From positions 1-47,612 of the forward strand of contig NZ_SMLC01000047.1 of the NCBI RefSeq assembly GCF_004349245.1: a stretch of DNA of 47,612 nucleotides, given 5' to 3'. Position numbers and translations under genes: made by a program. This document shows positions 38,425-47,420 of this stretch, piece after piece. Below the pieces are notes generated by a model. The model saw nothing but the letters and a program-made list of their open reading frames with translations, was not told the DNA's origin and searched no databases. The DNA is from Actinomadura sp. 6K520. GTDB taxonomy: Bacteria > Actinomycetota > Actinomycetes > Streptosporangiales > Streptosporangiaceae. The first letter of the stretch is position 1. Each line of letters opens with the position of its first letter.

Positions 38425-39024
38425 TCAGCGCGCCGGGGGGCGCCAGCGGGGGTCGCGTCCGGAGGCGGCCACCGCCCGCTCGAAGGGCGTCGCGTCCTCG
38501 GCCGCGGGGGCGGGCGCGGCGAACCCCTCGTACTGCCGGTACATCTCGGCGTTCTTCTCGACGGTCTTGAGGACGAACCGCCCGGTATCGGCCGAGACCC
38601 GGTATTCCTGGCCGGTGGCCTTCGCGACGTCCCAGCCGTGCAGGGCCATCTCCAGGATCAGCATCGCGGCGGTGTCCGCCGCCGGGGTGCCGGAGATCTC
38701 GCCGTCCCACACGGCCGGGTCCGCCCAGGCGGCGACCGCGCGGTCGATCTGGTCGGCGTATTCCCGCGCCCAGGCGTCGTCGGCGGTGAAGTCGCGTCCG
38801 GTCAGCTCCTCCGGAAGCTCCTCGCGGAGCGCACGGTGCGCAAGGCCGTGGGACGTGTAGAGGACGAGGTGGTTCACGAGCGTCCGGAGGTCGAACTCAC
38901 CGCACGGGGTGGGGTCCGCCAGCCGGTCCCGCGGGACGCCGCGGGCGATCCGAGCCGCCTCGGCGGCGCATTCCTTCATGTAGGCGTGTTCATGCGTGTA
39001 GGCGTGTTCGTGCATGTCCAGCAC
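38425..39024 (-). CDS. TIGR03086-type DinB/mycothiol-dependent family protein
   Basis: A 199-residue four-helix protein: DRLADPTPCGEFDLRTLVNHLVLYTSHGLAHRAL (first metal His), then MALHGWDVAKATGQ (second His motif), as in the TIGR03086 branch of the maleylpyruvate isomerase-N/DinB superfamily. It may be a mycothiol S-transferase. Its N-terminus carries HEHAYT-HEHAYM, produced by an 18-bp tandem repeat in the DNA. A start at the Met after this repeat (38979) is possible. Confidence 0.85.
   Translation of the reverse strand: MLDMHEHAYTHEHAYMKECAAEAARIARGVPRDRLADPTPCGEFDLRTLVNHLVLYTSHGLAHRALREELPEELTGRDFTADDAWAREYADQIDRAVAAWADPAVWDGEISGTPAADTAAMLILEMALHGWDVAKATGQEYRVSADTGRFVLKTVEKNAEMYRQYEGFAAPAPAAEDATPFERAVAASGRDPRWRPPAR
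38980..39015. repeat. 18-bp tandem repeat at gene start (2 copies)
   Basis: Units 38980-38997 and 38998-39015 match at 16 of 18 positions and encode the doubled HEHAY segment of the DinB-type protein. Confidence 0.8.
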
Positions 39025-39080
39025 GCTATGGGCGTCCGCGGGCGCGCTTCTTGGAGAAACGCGCCAACTATCCTGGTCAC

Positions 39081-39860
39081 GTGGCGGATATGGGACGTGG
39101 TGTGCTGTACCCGCACCAGCAGGCGGGCATCGCCGACATCGACCGGAGGCCCCCGAGCGCCGCCCTCGCGCCGTTCGTGGAGTTCTACTGGCACGTCCGG
39201 TGGCGGACGGAGGAGCCCTACGAGACGAAGGTGCTGTCCCACCCGAACGTGCATCTCGTCTTCGAGGAGCCCGTGCCGCTGGTCTACGGGGTCGACCGGT
39301 CGCTCTTCGTCCGCCGTCTGGAGGGACGGGGGCAGGTCCTCGGTGTGAAGTTCCGTCCCGGCGGCTTCCGCGCGTTCACGGCGGGACCGGTCATCGACCT
39401 CGCCGACCGCCGGATCCCCGCCTCCCGCATCCTCCGTCCGGAGGTGGAGGTCGTCAGCCGCGCCGTGCTCGCCCACAGCGACGTGGACGCGATGGCCAGG
39501 CTGGCCGAGGAGTTCCTGCTGCGCGACCTCCCGACCCCGGACCCCGTCGCCGGCGAGGTGGCCGCGATGGTCGAGGCCATCACCTCCGACCCCACCCTGT
39601 TCCGTGTCGACCAGGCCGCCGAGAAGCTGCACGTCTCGATCCGCACCCTGCAGCGGCTTTTCGCCGAGTACGTGGGGGCGAGCCCCAAGTGGGTCCTGCG
39701 CCGGGCGCGCCTGCACGAAGCGGTGTCCCGCGCCGACCGGGGCGTCCCGATCGACTGGACGGCCCTGGCCGACGACCTCGGATACTCCGACCAGTCGCAC
39801 ATGACCCGCGACTTCACCGCCACGGTGGGCGTGTCACCGGCCAAGTACGCCAGCGCCTGA
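39081..39860 (+). CDS. AraC-family transcriptional regulator (DUF6597 N-domain)
   Basis: A 259-residue regulator. The N-terminal sensing domain (ALAPFVEFYWHVRW...LSHPNVHLVFE, LGVKFRPGGFRAF) matches the DUF6597 group. The C-terminal double HTH contains RVDQAAEKLHVSIRTLQRLFAEYVGASPKWVLRRARLHEA and DDLGYSDQSHMTRDFTATVGVSPAKY. The GTG at 39081 is chosen; TATCCT at 39069-39074 is placed for a leaderless start there. A TTG at 39051 behind no better site is the alternative. Divergent from the DinB-type gene. Confidence 0.9.
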   Translation: MADMGRGVLYPHQQAGIADIDRRPPSAALAPFVEFYWHVRWRTEEPYETKVLSHPNVHLVFEEPVPLVYGVDRSLFVRRLEGRGQVLGVKFRPGGFRAFTAGPVIDLADRRIPASRILRPEVEVVSRAVLAHSDVDAMARLAEEFLLRDLPTPDPVAGEVAAMVEAITSDPTLFRVDQAAEKLHVSIRTLQRLFAEYVGASPKWVLRRARLHEAVSRADRGVPIDWTALADDLGYSDQSHMTRDFTATVGVSPAKYASA

Positions 39861-39865
39861 ACCCC

Positions 39866-40552
39866 TCACGCGAGTACGGGGACCAGGCGGAAGGCGATGA
39901 AGGCCGGGAGCACCTCCAGCTTGGCGTGGTCCTCCGGGTAACGAACGGCCATCTCCGGGCCCGGGCGAGGTTCCAGGAGTTCCTCTATGACGAACCCCGC
40001 CTTGCGGAAGTCGGCGCATATCGCTGTCAAGGGACGGCGCCAGGCGCGGATGGGCCAGTCCCGGTCGGGGTTCAGTGACTCCTCCACGCGTTCCTCGGCG
40101 AAGTACGAGCCGCCCAGGCGCACCCAATGCATGACGGGGTGCTCGGTTGACAGGACGACGGCGCCGCGCCGGGTCAGGATGCGGCGGAACTCCCGCAGGA
40201 GGCCGATCCGGTCGTCGATGTAGTGCAGCGCCAGCGCGCAGACGACGAGGTCGGCCGAGCCGTCCGGAACCCAGGTCAGCGGTTCGGAGAGGTCATGGAC
40301 GCGCAGGTCGGCGAGACCGTCGCAGCGCGCACGGGCGAGGTCGACCAAGGTGGGGCTGACATCGCAGCCGGTGACGCGGGCTCCCCGCTCCAGGAGTTCG
40401 CGGGCGTAGAGCCCGGGACCGCAGGCCGCGTCGAAGACCGCGAGGTCCCCGACGTCCCCGGCCAGCCCGAGCACGGCGGGACGGTCGTAGAGGGCGTTGT
40501 AGGCGCTGTCCTCGGCATGGGCGGCGTACTCGTGGGCGAAACGCTCATACAT
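39866..40552 (-). CDS. Class I SAM-dependent methyltransferase (small molecule type)
   Basis: A 228-residue methyltransferase: [35 protein letters not shown] (motifs I and II), [12 protein letters not shown] (motif III region) and [22 protein letters not shown]. The UbiE/Methyltransf_11 type acts on small molecules; the substrate is unknown. Convergent with the AraC gene, 5 nt apart. Confidence 0.92.
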   Translation of the reverse strand: MYERFAHEYAAHAEDSAYNALYDRPAVLGLAGDVGDLAVFDAACGPGLYARELLERGARVTGCDVSPTLVDLARARCDGLADLRVHDLSEPLTWVPDGSADLVVCALALHYIDDRIGLLREFRRILTRRGAVVLSTEHPVMHWVRLGGSYFAEERVEESLNPDRDWPIRAWRRPLTAICADFRKAGFVIEELLEPRPGPEMAVRYPEDHAKLEVLPAFIAFRLVPVLA

Positions 40553-40665
40553 GCCTCGATCGTCCCAGAAAGATCAACAGGACGTGTCAAGACGAGGGGC
40601 CGATCCCGGTCAACTCTCCGGGGTCGCGGGCGCGCCCGGCCTGCCATGGAAAGGGGGGCAGCAAA

Positions 40666-40807
40666 GAAGGCGCGGAGGGATCGCGAACCCCGACCGACCC
40701 GCGAGCCCTCCACGCCTTCGTCTATGGGGCGGCTCCAGCGTGGGCCTCGACCGCCGCTCCCGTAGCAGAAGTACGGTAAAGCGGCCTGCGGGGGTTCAAA
40801 CCCCCCG
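40666..40807. ncRNA. Strongly structured intergenic segment, candidate RNA
   Basis: Three hairpins follow one another in the 323-bp gap 40553-40875. A: 40666-40685 with 40700-40719 (18 of 20 paired, 14-nt loop). B: 40753-40785, outer stem GCCGCT/AGCGGC and inner CCGTA/TACGG with a 7-nt loop. C: 40789-40807, CGGGGG/CCCCCG with loop TTCAAAC. B and C look like the anticodon and T arms of a tRNA, but no acceptor stem pairs. Strand unknown; could also be a regulatory leader of the plus-strand gene. Confidence 0.4.
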
Positions 40808-40875
40808 GAACCAGACGACGGCGGGACGGGTCATATGCGGGTGGTTCTCATCGACGTTTCGCGAGGCGGGCGGCA

Positions 40876-42162
40876 GTGACCCGCGGCGACGGCTCCCCCG
40901 CGGACGGCCCGATCAGCCTGCGCAAGGACACGGAGCGGCCGGCCGAGACGCCGCCGGGCCCGGCGTGGCTCGTGGTCCCCGTCCGCGTGGTCGCGCTGAT
41001 CGTCCTGGTGCCGCTGCGGCTCGTCCACGACCTGGCCGTGCAGGCCGGGCGGGGCGTCCGGGCGGTGTGGAACCGGCTGATGCGGGCGCCGCGGCGGCTC
41101 GGCCGCCTCATCGGCCGGATGCTGCACGCGGTCCGGCGCGGGCTGTACCGGTGGCTGCTCGCCCCCGCCGGACGGCTGCTCGCGGCCGTCACCCGGGGGA
41201 TCGGCGCCCTGCTCGACCTCCTCGTCGTCCGGCCCGCGCGGTGGCTCGCCGTCGTGGTGATCTTCGGTTTCGCGAGGTGGCTCGGCCGCGGGGCGGCGTA
41301 CCTGGCCCGCTGGATCCACCGCACGCTGCTCGTCCCGCTCGGCGCGTTCCTGGCCTTGCTCGGACGCGGCCTGGCCATGGTCGGACGCGGCCTGGCCGCC
41401 ATGATCGGACGCGGCCTCGCGGTGATCGGAGGCGGCCTGGCCATCATCGGGCGCGGGCTCGCCGTGCTCGGGCGCGGGCTGGCCTGGCTCGGCGACCGGG
41501 TCCTGCTGCGCCCGCTGCTCGCCCTCGGGCGCGGCCTGCACTGGCTGCTGAGGTCCACCGGCCGCGCGTTCGCGCTGCTGTTCGCGGGCATCCTGACGGG
41601 TCTCCGCCTGCTGGCCAACGCGCTCGTCGTCATCCCGGCCCTGTTCCTGTGGCGCTACCTCCTGCGGCCGCCGCTCCGCGGCCTCCTGTGGCTGGGACGC
41701 GCCGTCCAGCACGGCCTCGCCTGGGTGGGACGCGGCCTCCTCGCCATGCTGGGCGCGCTCGGGAGGGTCATCGCCTCCGGGTGGCGCGCCTTCGCGGCCG
41801 CCGCCGCCTGGATCGGCCGGTCCCTCGCGGGGCTGGCGCGAATCCTGCTGCTGCGTCCCGTCCAGGCGGTGTGGCGGTACGTCCTGGCCCCGCTCATCGC
41901 CGGGCTCGTCGCGGCGTGGCGGCTCGCGGGCCGCGCCGTGCGGTGGCTCTGGCGGACGCTCGTCGTCCTGCCCGTCCGGACGCTGGTCGTCGAGCCGGCG
42001 CGCTGGGTCGGGCGGAGCGTGCTGCGTCCGGTCGGGCACGGCGTGCACGGGGTGTGGCGGGCGTCGGTCCGCGACCCGCTGCGCGCCGCCCGCCAGACCG
42101 TCCGGGAGACGAGCCGCGACATCCGCCTCCAACTCCGCCGCACCTTCCGCGGGCAGCAGTGA
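40876..42162 (+). CDS. Arg/Gly/Leu/Trp-rich repeat protein, unknown
   Basis: A 428-residue, extremely basic protein with very few Asp or Glu after residue 30. It is built of alternating hydrophobic and Arg-bearing segments. Residues ~160-205 hold six repeats of the pattern GRGLAxxG ([24 protein letters not shown]). Elsewhere the pattern LRPxxAxWR / PxRWLxR recurs ([27 protein letters not shown]). Several segments are long enough to cross a membrane but carry regular arginines, so amphipathic membrane-surface helices are also possible. No homologue is recognised. The start is GTG. It ends 62 nt before pyrD. Confidence 0.75.
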   Translation: MTRGDGSPADGPISLRKDTERPAETPPGPAWLVVPVRVVALIVLVPLRLVHDLAVQAGRGVRAVWNRLMRAPRRLGRLIGRMLHAVRRGLYRWLLAPAGRLLAAVTRGIGALLDLLVVRPARWLAVVVIFGFARWLGRGAAYLARWIHRTLLVPLGAFLALLGRGLAMVGRGLAAMIGRGLAVIGGGLAIIGRGLAVLGRGLAWLGDRVLLRPLLALGRGLHWLLRSTGRAFALLFAGILTGLRLLANALVVIPALFLWRYLLRPPLRGLLWLGRAVQHGLAWVGRGLLAMLGALGRVIASGWRAFAAAAAWIGRSLAGLARILLLRPVQAVWRYVLAPLIAGLVAAWRLAGRAVRWLWRTLVVLPVRTLVVEPARWVGRSVLRPVGHGVHGVWRASVRDPLRAARQTVRETSRDIRLQLRRTFRGQQ

Positions 42163-42224
42163 ACCGCGCCGGCTCCGCACCCCTCAACGCGTTTTCGGGT
42201 GCCCCGGCTGAGATACTGCAGGGG

Positions 42225-43307
42225 ATGTATCGACTCCTGTTCTCACTGGTCATCGCCCGGATCTCCGCGGAGACCGTCCATCACCTGACGCTGCGGGGGC
42301 TCCGCGCCGTCCAGGCGGTGCCCGGGGCGGTGCCGCTGCTGCGGCGGCTGCTCGCACCCCGCGACCCGGCGCTGGCCGTCCGCGCGCTCGGGCTGGACTT
42401 CCCCAGCCCGCTCGGCCTCGCCGCCGGGTTCGACAAGGACGCCGTCGCCTACGAGGCGCTCGGCGCGTTCGGGTTCGGCCACGTCGAGATCGGCACCGTG
42501 ACGGGACGTCCGCAGCCCGGCAACCCGCGCCCGCGGCTGTTCCGGCTCGTCCCCGACCGGGCGGTCATCAACCGGATGGGCTTCAACAACGCGGGCTCGC
42601 AGGCCGCCGCGGAGCGGCTGCGCGGCCGCGGCACCGGACCGATCGTCGGGGTCAACATCGGCAAGACGAAGGTCGTCCCGGAGGCGTCGGCGACGGCCGA
42701 CTACGTGGCGAGCACCGAGCGGCTCGCGCCGCACGCGGACTACCTCGTCGTCAACGTCAGCTCGCCCAACACCCCGGGCCTGCGCGACCTGCAGGCCGTC
42801 GAGCACCTGCGCCCCCTCCTGGCGGCGGTGCGCGAGGCCGCGGACCGCTCCACCGGCCGCTCCACCGGCCGCCGCGTCCCGCTCCTGGTCAAGATCGCCC
42901 CGGATCTGGCGGACGACGACATCGACGCGGTCGCCGACCTCGCCCTCGACCTCGGCCTGGACGGCATCATCGCCGCCAACACCACCATCGGCCGGGACGC
43001 CCTGCTCAGCCCGCCCGCCCTGGTCAAGGAGACCGGCGGGCTGTCCGGCGCGCCGCTGAAGGAACGCTCGCTGGACGTCCTGCACCGCCTGCGGTCCCGC
43101 ACCGGCGGCCGGCTCACGCTGATCTCGGTCGGCGGCGTCGAGACCGCCGACGACGTGTGGGAGCGCATCCGGGCGGGCGCCACCCTCGTCCAGGGCTACA
43201 CCGGCATGATCTACGGCGGCCCGCTCTGGGCGCACCGCATCAACCGCGCCCTGTCCCGCCGCCTCCGCGACAGCGACTCGAAGTCCCTTCCCTCGCCCCG
43301 TCCCTGA
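42225..43307 (+). CDS. pyrD: Dihydroorotate dehydrogenase (quinone), class 2
   Basis: A 360-residue FMN enzyme of pyrimidine synthesis, oxidising dihydroorotate to orotate with quinone at the inner membrane face. It has the N-terminal helical membrane-binding extension of class 2, [38 protein letters not shown], the catalytic-serine motif [11 protein letters not shown] (~177-187), VKIAPD and GGVETADD. A 12-bp tandem duplication inserts RSTG twice (residues 208-215). The ATG follows GCAGGGG, a weak site; the gene is unlinked from other pyr genes here. Confidence 0.96.
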   Translation: MYRLLFSLVIARISAETVHHLTLRGLRAVQAVPGAVPLLRRLLAPRDPALAVRALGLDFPSPLGLAAGFDKDAVAYEALGAFGFGHVEIGTVTGRPQPGNPRPRLFRLVPDRAVINRMGFNNAGSQAAAERLRGRGTGPIVGVNIGKTKVVPEASATADYVASTERLAPHADYLVVNVSSPNTPGLRDLQAVEHLRPLLAAVREAADRSTGRSTGRRVPLLVKIAPDLADDDIDAVADLALDLGLDGIIAANTTIGRDALLSPPALVKETGGLSGAPLKERSLDVLHRLRSRTGGRLTLISVGGVETADDVWERIRAGATLVQGYTGMIYGGPLWAHRINRALSRRLRDSDSKSLPSPRP

Positions 43308-43391
43308 CTCCGCTCCCCCGGCCGGGCGGCTTTGCCAGTTGGTTGCCTCGGGGGCCGGCATCGGCGGGTCGGCGCGGGGCACGGTGCGGGT

Positions 43392-44675
43392 ATGTCCGGC
43401 GAGCCGAGCGTGCGCGAGCCGCCGCCCGTGTCCCGCGAGACGCTGCTGGTCCGGGTCACCGGCACGCTGGTCCTCGCGCTTCCCGCGGTCGTGACGTGGG
43501 CGGGCGGCCTGCATCCGCCGGCGCTCCCGGCGGTGCTGATCTTCGGCGCCGGGGTGCTGTCCGCGGCGATCCTGCTGATGTGGGCGGCGGAGACGGCCCA
43601 GGCGGACATGCCCGGAGCGCTCGCCGTCGCGCTGCTGGCGCTGGCCGCGGTCCTGCCGCAGTACGCGCTGGACCTCTACTTCGCGTATGCCGGGGAGACG
43701 AAACCGGGTTACACCGCCTACGCGGCGGCCACCATGACGGGCGCGAACCGGCTGCTCGTCGGCGTCGGCTGGGCACTGGTCGTGCTGGCGTTCGCGCTGG
43801 GCGTGCGGCGGCTGAGCGGACGTTCCGGCGGCGGCTCCGGCAGGCACGCGGCACGCGGAACGGGACGGCGCACCGTCCGGCTCGCCGCGCGGCACCGCAC
43901 CGAGCTGGGCTTTCTGGCGCTCGCCGCCGTCCTCGGCTTCATCCCGGCGCTGACCGGGGAGATCGGCTGGTACATCGCGGTCGTGCTCATCGCCGTGTAC
44001 GTGGTCTACCTCGTCCGGATCGCACGCGGCGCCCGGGGCGCCACCTGGATGACCGCCGGGGTGCCGGGACGGCTGGTCAGGATGCCGCGGCGGGAGCGCC
44101 GGATCGCCGCCGGCGCCGGGTTCGCGGTCGGTGCGGTGATCGTCTACGTGTCCACGGCGCGGTTCGGGGACGCGCTCGTCGGCACCGGGACGTCGCTCGG
44201 GGTGGACGAGTTCCTGCTGGTGCAGTGGCTGGCACCGGTGGTGTCCGAGGCGCCGCTGCTGCTCGCGGCGGCCATGCTGGCGTGGCGGCTGCGCGACGCC
44301 GACGCGATCGGCGCGCTGCTGTCCGGCAAGGTGAACCAGTGGACGCTGCTGATCGCCCTGCTGCCGTTCGCGTACCGGGTGGGCGGCGGCTCCTGGTCGC
44401 TGCCGCTGGACTCCAGGCAGATCGAGGAGGTGCTGCTGACCGCCGCGCAGACCGTCCTCGGGCTCGGCCTCCTCATCGACCTGGTGTTCCGGCGGTGGGA
44501 GGCCGCGGTGCTGTTCCTGCTGTTCGCGGTGCAGTTCGTCCTGCCGGGCGAGGACGTCAGGCTGGTCCTGTCGGGCGGGTACCTGGCGATCGGCTTCTCC
44601 GTGCTGATCGCGCGGTACCGGGAGCTGGGGGAGGCGATGGAGACCGTCGTCCGGCCGCGCCGGCGGGGCGGCTAG
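43392..44675 (+). CDS. Sodium/calcium exchanger (CaCA)-type membrane protein
   Basis: A 427-residue protein with ~11 hydrophobic segments in two inverted halves. The alpha-repeat-like stretches are WAAETAQADMPGALAVALLALAAVLPQYALDLYFAY...AAATMTGANRLL and VQWLAPVVSEAPLLLAAAMLAWR...GALLSGKVNQWTLLIALLPF. Acidic and polar residues (Glu, Ser, Asn) sit in the helices as in CaCA cation exchangers. The ATG has only a weak ribosome site. Follows pyrD after 84 nt. Confidence 0.85.
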   Translation: MSGEPSVREPPPVSRETLLVRVTGTLVLALPAVVTWAGGLHPPALPAVLIFGAGVLSAAILLMWAAETAQADMPGALAVALLALAAVLPQYALDLYFAYAGETKPGYTAYAAATMTGANRLLVGVGWALVVLAFALGVRRLSGRSGGGSGRHAARGTGRRTVRLAARHRTELGFLALAAVLGFIPALTGEIGWYIAVVLIAVYVVYLVRIARGARGATWMTAGVPGRLVRMPRRERRIAAGAGFAVGAVIVYVSTARFGDALVGTGTSLGVDEFLLVQWLAPVVSEAPLLLAAAMLAWRLRDADAIGALLSGKVNQWTLLIALLPFAYRVGGGSWSLPLDSRQIEEVLLTAAQTVLGLGLLIDLVFRRWEAAVLFLLFAVQFVLPGEDVRLVLSGGYLAIGFSVLIARYRELGEAMETVVRPRRRGG

Positions 44676-46147
44676 CCGAAGAAGCCGTCGGCGATCAGTT
44701 CGGGCAGGACGGCGTCCGCGTGCGCGCGGACCTCGGCCGGGTCCATGCCGGTGAGCTGGGCGATGGCGTCGAGGAGCGGGGCGAGGGGCAGGGTGCCGTC
44801 GCAGACGCCCGCGAGCCCGGCCTCGACCGTCCCGACGCCGGCCGCGCGGCGCAGCCGCCCGGTCTGGCGGAGCACGATCCGCTCGGGGTCCTCGGCGCCG
44901 GGCGGGCCCAGCTGTTCCTGGATCAGGCCGGGGGCGGCGGCCAAGGTCTGTCCACAGGCTGTGGAAAACTCCGCGCCCTTCGCGAGGCCGTCCAGGATGT
45001 CCGCTACGTAGGCCCCGACGGGCTGCTCGACGGCGTGCCGGAGGTCCTCGATCCGGACGGCCGGACGCTCGCTGCGCCGCAGGGTGATCCAGCCGAACCC
45101 GATGCCGGTGACGCCCATTCGCTCGAAGTGATCGAGCCACGCCGCGTACCGCGCCCGGTACTCCGGGGTCCCGGCCTCGCAGGAATCGCGCAGCCACAAC
45201 TCGGCATATTCCGCGGGATCCTGGACGTCCCGCTGGACGATCCACGCGTCGCACCCGGCCACCCAGGAGCCGACGCGCTCGTCCCACGGGACCCCGTCCA
45301 GGTGCAGCCAATTGGCCAGGAGCTGGCAGTATCCGCCGTCGGTCAGGTGCCGGGGCGCCTCCTGGACGAGGCGCCGGCAGAAGTCGTCGCCCGGCAGCCC
45401 CGACTCGCGGTAGGTGAACCGCGGCCCCCCGGACGGCGCGACCACGAACGGCGGATTGGACACGATCAGATCGAACCGGCGGTCCCGGACGGGCTCCAGC
45501 AGCGACCCGCGGAGCAGTTCGGCGCCGTCCATCCCGGAGAGCGTGAAGCTCATCGCGGCGAGCTCCAGCGCCCGCGGACCGACGTCCGTCGCGGTGATCC
45601 GCCCGGCCGGTGAGCGCCCCGCCATATGCACCGCCTGGACGCCGCATCCCGTCCCGAGATCCAGCATGTTATCCACAGCCCTGTGGACAACCAGCCGGGC
45701 CAGATTCCCGGACGCCCCGCCCGCGCCCACCACGTGATCGGCCGCCGGAACGCTCCCCGACCCCGGCCGCACCGTCAGATCGGACACGACGTACCCCGCA
45801 TGCCCCGCGCCGCTCACCGCCTCCAGCGGCTCGACGCGCAACCGCGCCCGCACCTCCCCGCCCGACACCTCGGCGAGCCCGGCGGCCACCAGCTCGTCCA
45901 CCCCGCCCGCCGACTCGACCGCCGCCTCGACCGCAGCCTCGGCCACGGGCACCTGCAACCAGAACAGCCGCGTCAGCACCTCAAGCGCCGACCCGCCGCC
46001 GGTCGCCCGCAGCGCCGGCACGATCTCGTCCCGCGCCAGCGCCCCGCCCGCGACCGGGCCGAGCAGCTCCCGCACCCCCGCGACGGTGTAGTCCGCCTTC
46101 AGCAGGACGTCACGGACACGAAGCAGAACCTCCCGAAGACCACCCAC
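44672..46147 (-). CDS. Class I methyltransferase with N-terminal helical domain (HemK/RlmG-like)
   Basis: A 491-residue protein. The N-terminal ~170 residues are a helical/winged domain (LLKADYTVAGVRELLGPVAGGALARDEIVPALRAT). Then follows a SAM domain with DNMLDLGTGCGVQAVHMAG, ITATDVGPRALELAAMSF and the NPPF motif (FDLIVSNPPFVV) of enzymes that methylate N in Gln, adenine or guanine. A C-terminal ~170-residue domain follows. The target is probably rRNA or a protein. The GTG at 46147 has GGGAGG upstream; a GTG at 46171 overlaps the amidase stop (GTGA) and is equally possible. Ends 4 nt inside the convergent exchanger gene. Confidence 0.88.
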   Translation of the reverse strand: MGGLREVLLRVRDVLLKADYTVAGVRELLGPVAGGALARDEIVPALRATGGGSALEVLTRLFWLQVPVAEAAVEAAVESAGGVDELVAAGLAEVSGGEVRARLRVEPLEAVSGAGHAGYVVSDLTVRPGSGSVPAADHVVGAGGASGNLARLVVHRAVDNMLDLGTGCGVQAVHMAGRSPAGRITATDVGPRALELAAMSFTLSGMDGAELLRGSLLEPVRDRRFDLIVSNPPFVVAPSGGPRFTYRESGLPGDDFCRRLVQEAPRHLTDGGYCQLLANWLHLDGVPWDERVGSWVAGCDAWIVQRDVQDPAEYAELWLRDSCEAGTPEYRARYAAWLDHFERMGVTGIGFGWITLRRSERPAVRIEDLRHAVEQPVGAYVADILDGLAKGAEFSTACGQTLAAAPGLIQEQLGPPGAEDPERIVLRQTGRLRRAAGVGTVEAGLAGVCDGTLPLAPLLDAIAQLTGMDPAEVRAHADAVLPELIADGFFG

Positions 46148-46167
46148 GCCCCCATCCTCCCGCGTGG

Positions 46168-47004
46168 TCACTTGAGGTAGATCTTGAAGCCCTCGGTCAG
46201 GGCATCGGCTATGCGCTGGCGGAACGGCGCGCTGGCGAACTTGGCCGCGTCCCCCTTGTTGCGCATGTTCCCGCACTCGATGAAGACCTTGGGGACCCGC
46301 GACAGGTTGAGACCGCCGAGGTCGTCGCGCCGGTCGCGGCCGTCCTCGCCGAGGTAGTTGGAGTAGGGCATGCCGGTGCCCTCGCGGTAGGCGTCGCGGA
46401 GGGCCTTGCCCAGTTCGTGGGAGCCCGGCACCATCCCGGCGTTGTCGCCGATCGAGGTCGGTTCGATGATGTGGAAGCCGTGGGCGGACGCGCGCGCGTT
46501 GCCGTCGGCGTGGATCGAGACGGCGGCGTCCGCGTCCAGCCGGTTCGCGATCGCGGCCCGCTCGGTGATGCACGGGCCGACGCCCTTGTCGTCCTTGCGC
46601 GTCAGCGTGACCTCGGCGCCCTCGGCGCGCAGCAGCTTCGCGAGGCGCTTGGCGACGTCCCAGGTGAAGGCGTGCTCGGGGTAGCCGTCATTGGACGCGG
46701 TGCCGGTCGTGTCGCACGCCTTGCTGCCGTTGCCGATCCGGACCTTCTTGTTGATCTCCTCGGGGTGGTCGGCGTTCCCCCCGTTGTGCCCGGGGTCGAT
46801 GACGATGACCTTGCCGTCCAGGGCCGGCGCGTCGTTCCGGGCGGCCGCGGGCGTCCGGTCCTGCTCGGCGGGCGCTCCCGCCCGCGGCGGGTTGACCGGC
46901 GCGCTCGCGCCGTCGGACGCACCGGAGGATCCCCCGCACGCGGTGAGCGCGCCGAGACACAGCGCGATACCGGCGACCCACGGGCCACCTCGATGGACTC
47001 GCAC
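46168..47004 (-). CDS. N-acetylmuramoyl-L-alanine amidase (Amidase_3), lipoprotein
   Basis: A 278-residue zinc amidase anchored as a lipoprotein: signal peptide and lipobox LTAC (Cys23), a Pro/Ala linker, then the catalytic domain. Zinc ligands are His in VIDPGHNGG, Glu in YPEHAFTWDVAKRL and His in AVSIHADGN; the catalytic Glu is in VFIECGNMRNKGDA. It removes stem peptides from glycan strands outside the membrane. The start is GTG 47004 with GGAGGA about 10 nt upstream. It heads an operon with the methyltransferase. Confidence 0.94.
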   Translation of the reverse strand: MRVHRGGPWVAGIALCLGALTACGGSSGASDGASAPVNPPRAGAPAEQDRTPAAARNDAPALDGKVIVIDPGHNGGNADHPEEINKKVRIGNGSKACDTTGTASNDGYPEHAFTWDVAKRLAKLLRAEGAEVTLTRKDDKGVGPCITERAAIANRLDADAAVSIHADGNARASAHGFHIIEPTSIGDNAGMVPGSHELGKALRDAYREGTGMPYSNYLGEDGRDRRDDLGGLNLSRVPKVFIECGNMRNKGDAAKFASAPFRQRIADALTEGFKIYLK

Positions 47005-47094
47005 TGGCGGTCTTCCTCCGTGACGGGTTCGTTATGGACCCACACAGTTTGCACGCCGCCGCCGCTTCGTCAAACGAACTCCGGTAAACCGGTG

Positions 47095-47355
47095 TCAGCC
47101 GAGGGGGTCCTCCTTGCCGAGCAGGGCGGCCAGTGCGCGCGCCTCGTCCGCGTCCAGGCCGAGCACCACGCGGGGCCGGCCCCACGGGTGGTCGATCGAA
47201 TGGGCGACGTAGCTGGCGACGGACTCCGAGACCTCCTCGGCCAGGCCGCGAGCGTGGCGCCACTCCGACCACGCGCGCTCCAATTCGCTCGCCGCGCGCT
47301 GCGCGCACGACACCAGTTCCGGGTCACGCACGGGACCCACCCCCCTGATGGACAT
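47095..47355 (-). CDS. Small hypothetical protein
   Basis: An 86-residue, mostly helical protein (PELVSCAQRAASELERAWSEWRHARGLAEEVSESVASYVAHS) with a conserved-looking C-terminal part GRPRVVLGLDADEARALAALL. The ATG at 47355 is preceded by AAGGGGAAGG. No family is recognised. It stands alone upstream of the amidase gene on the same strand. Confidence 0.75.
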   Translation of the reverse strand: MSIRGVGPVRDPELVSCAQRAASELERAWSEWRHARGLAEEVSESVASYVAHSIDHPWGRPRVVLGLDADEARALAALLGKEDPLG

Positions 47356-47388
47356 GTCCTTCCCCTTGCCCGCGCGGCGGTGTCCCCG

Positions 47389-47420
47389 GTCCGGGCGGCC
47401 TCCCCCGAGGCCGCCCGGAC
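47389..47420. terminator. Perfect 14-bp stem hairpin
   Basis: GTCCGGGCGGCCTC (47389-47402), loop CCCC, GAGGCCGCCCGGAC (47407-47420). It lies 34 bp upstream of the small minus-strand gene and probably ends a transcript entering from beyond the window. I see no gene in 47421-47612. Confidence 0.65.

Noticed and set aside
40734..40813. tRNA gene suggested by the anticodon-like and T-arm-like hairpins
   Set aside because: The seven bases after the T-arm (GGAACCA) find no partner for an acceptor stem, position 33 of the loop is C on the plus strand, and no D arm is present. On the minus strand the T-loop motif is wrong.
42243..45647. 1134-codon minus-strand open frame across pyrD, exchanger and methyltransferase genes
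   Set aside because: It opposes three recognisable genes and has no motif; such long antisense frames are common at this GC content.
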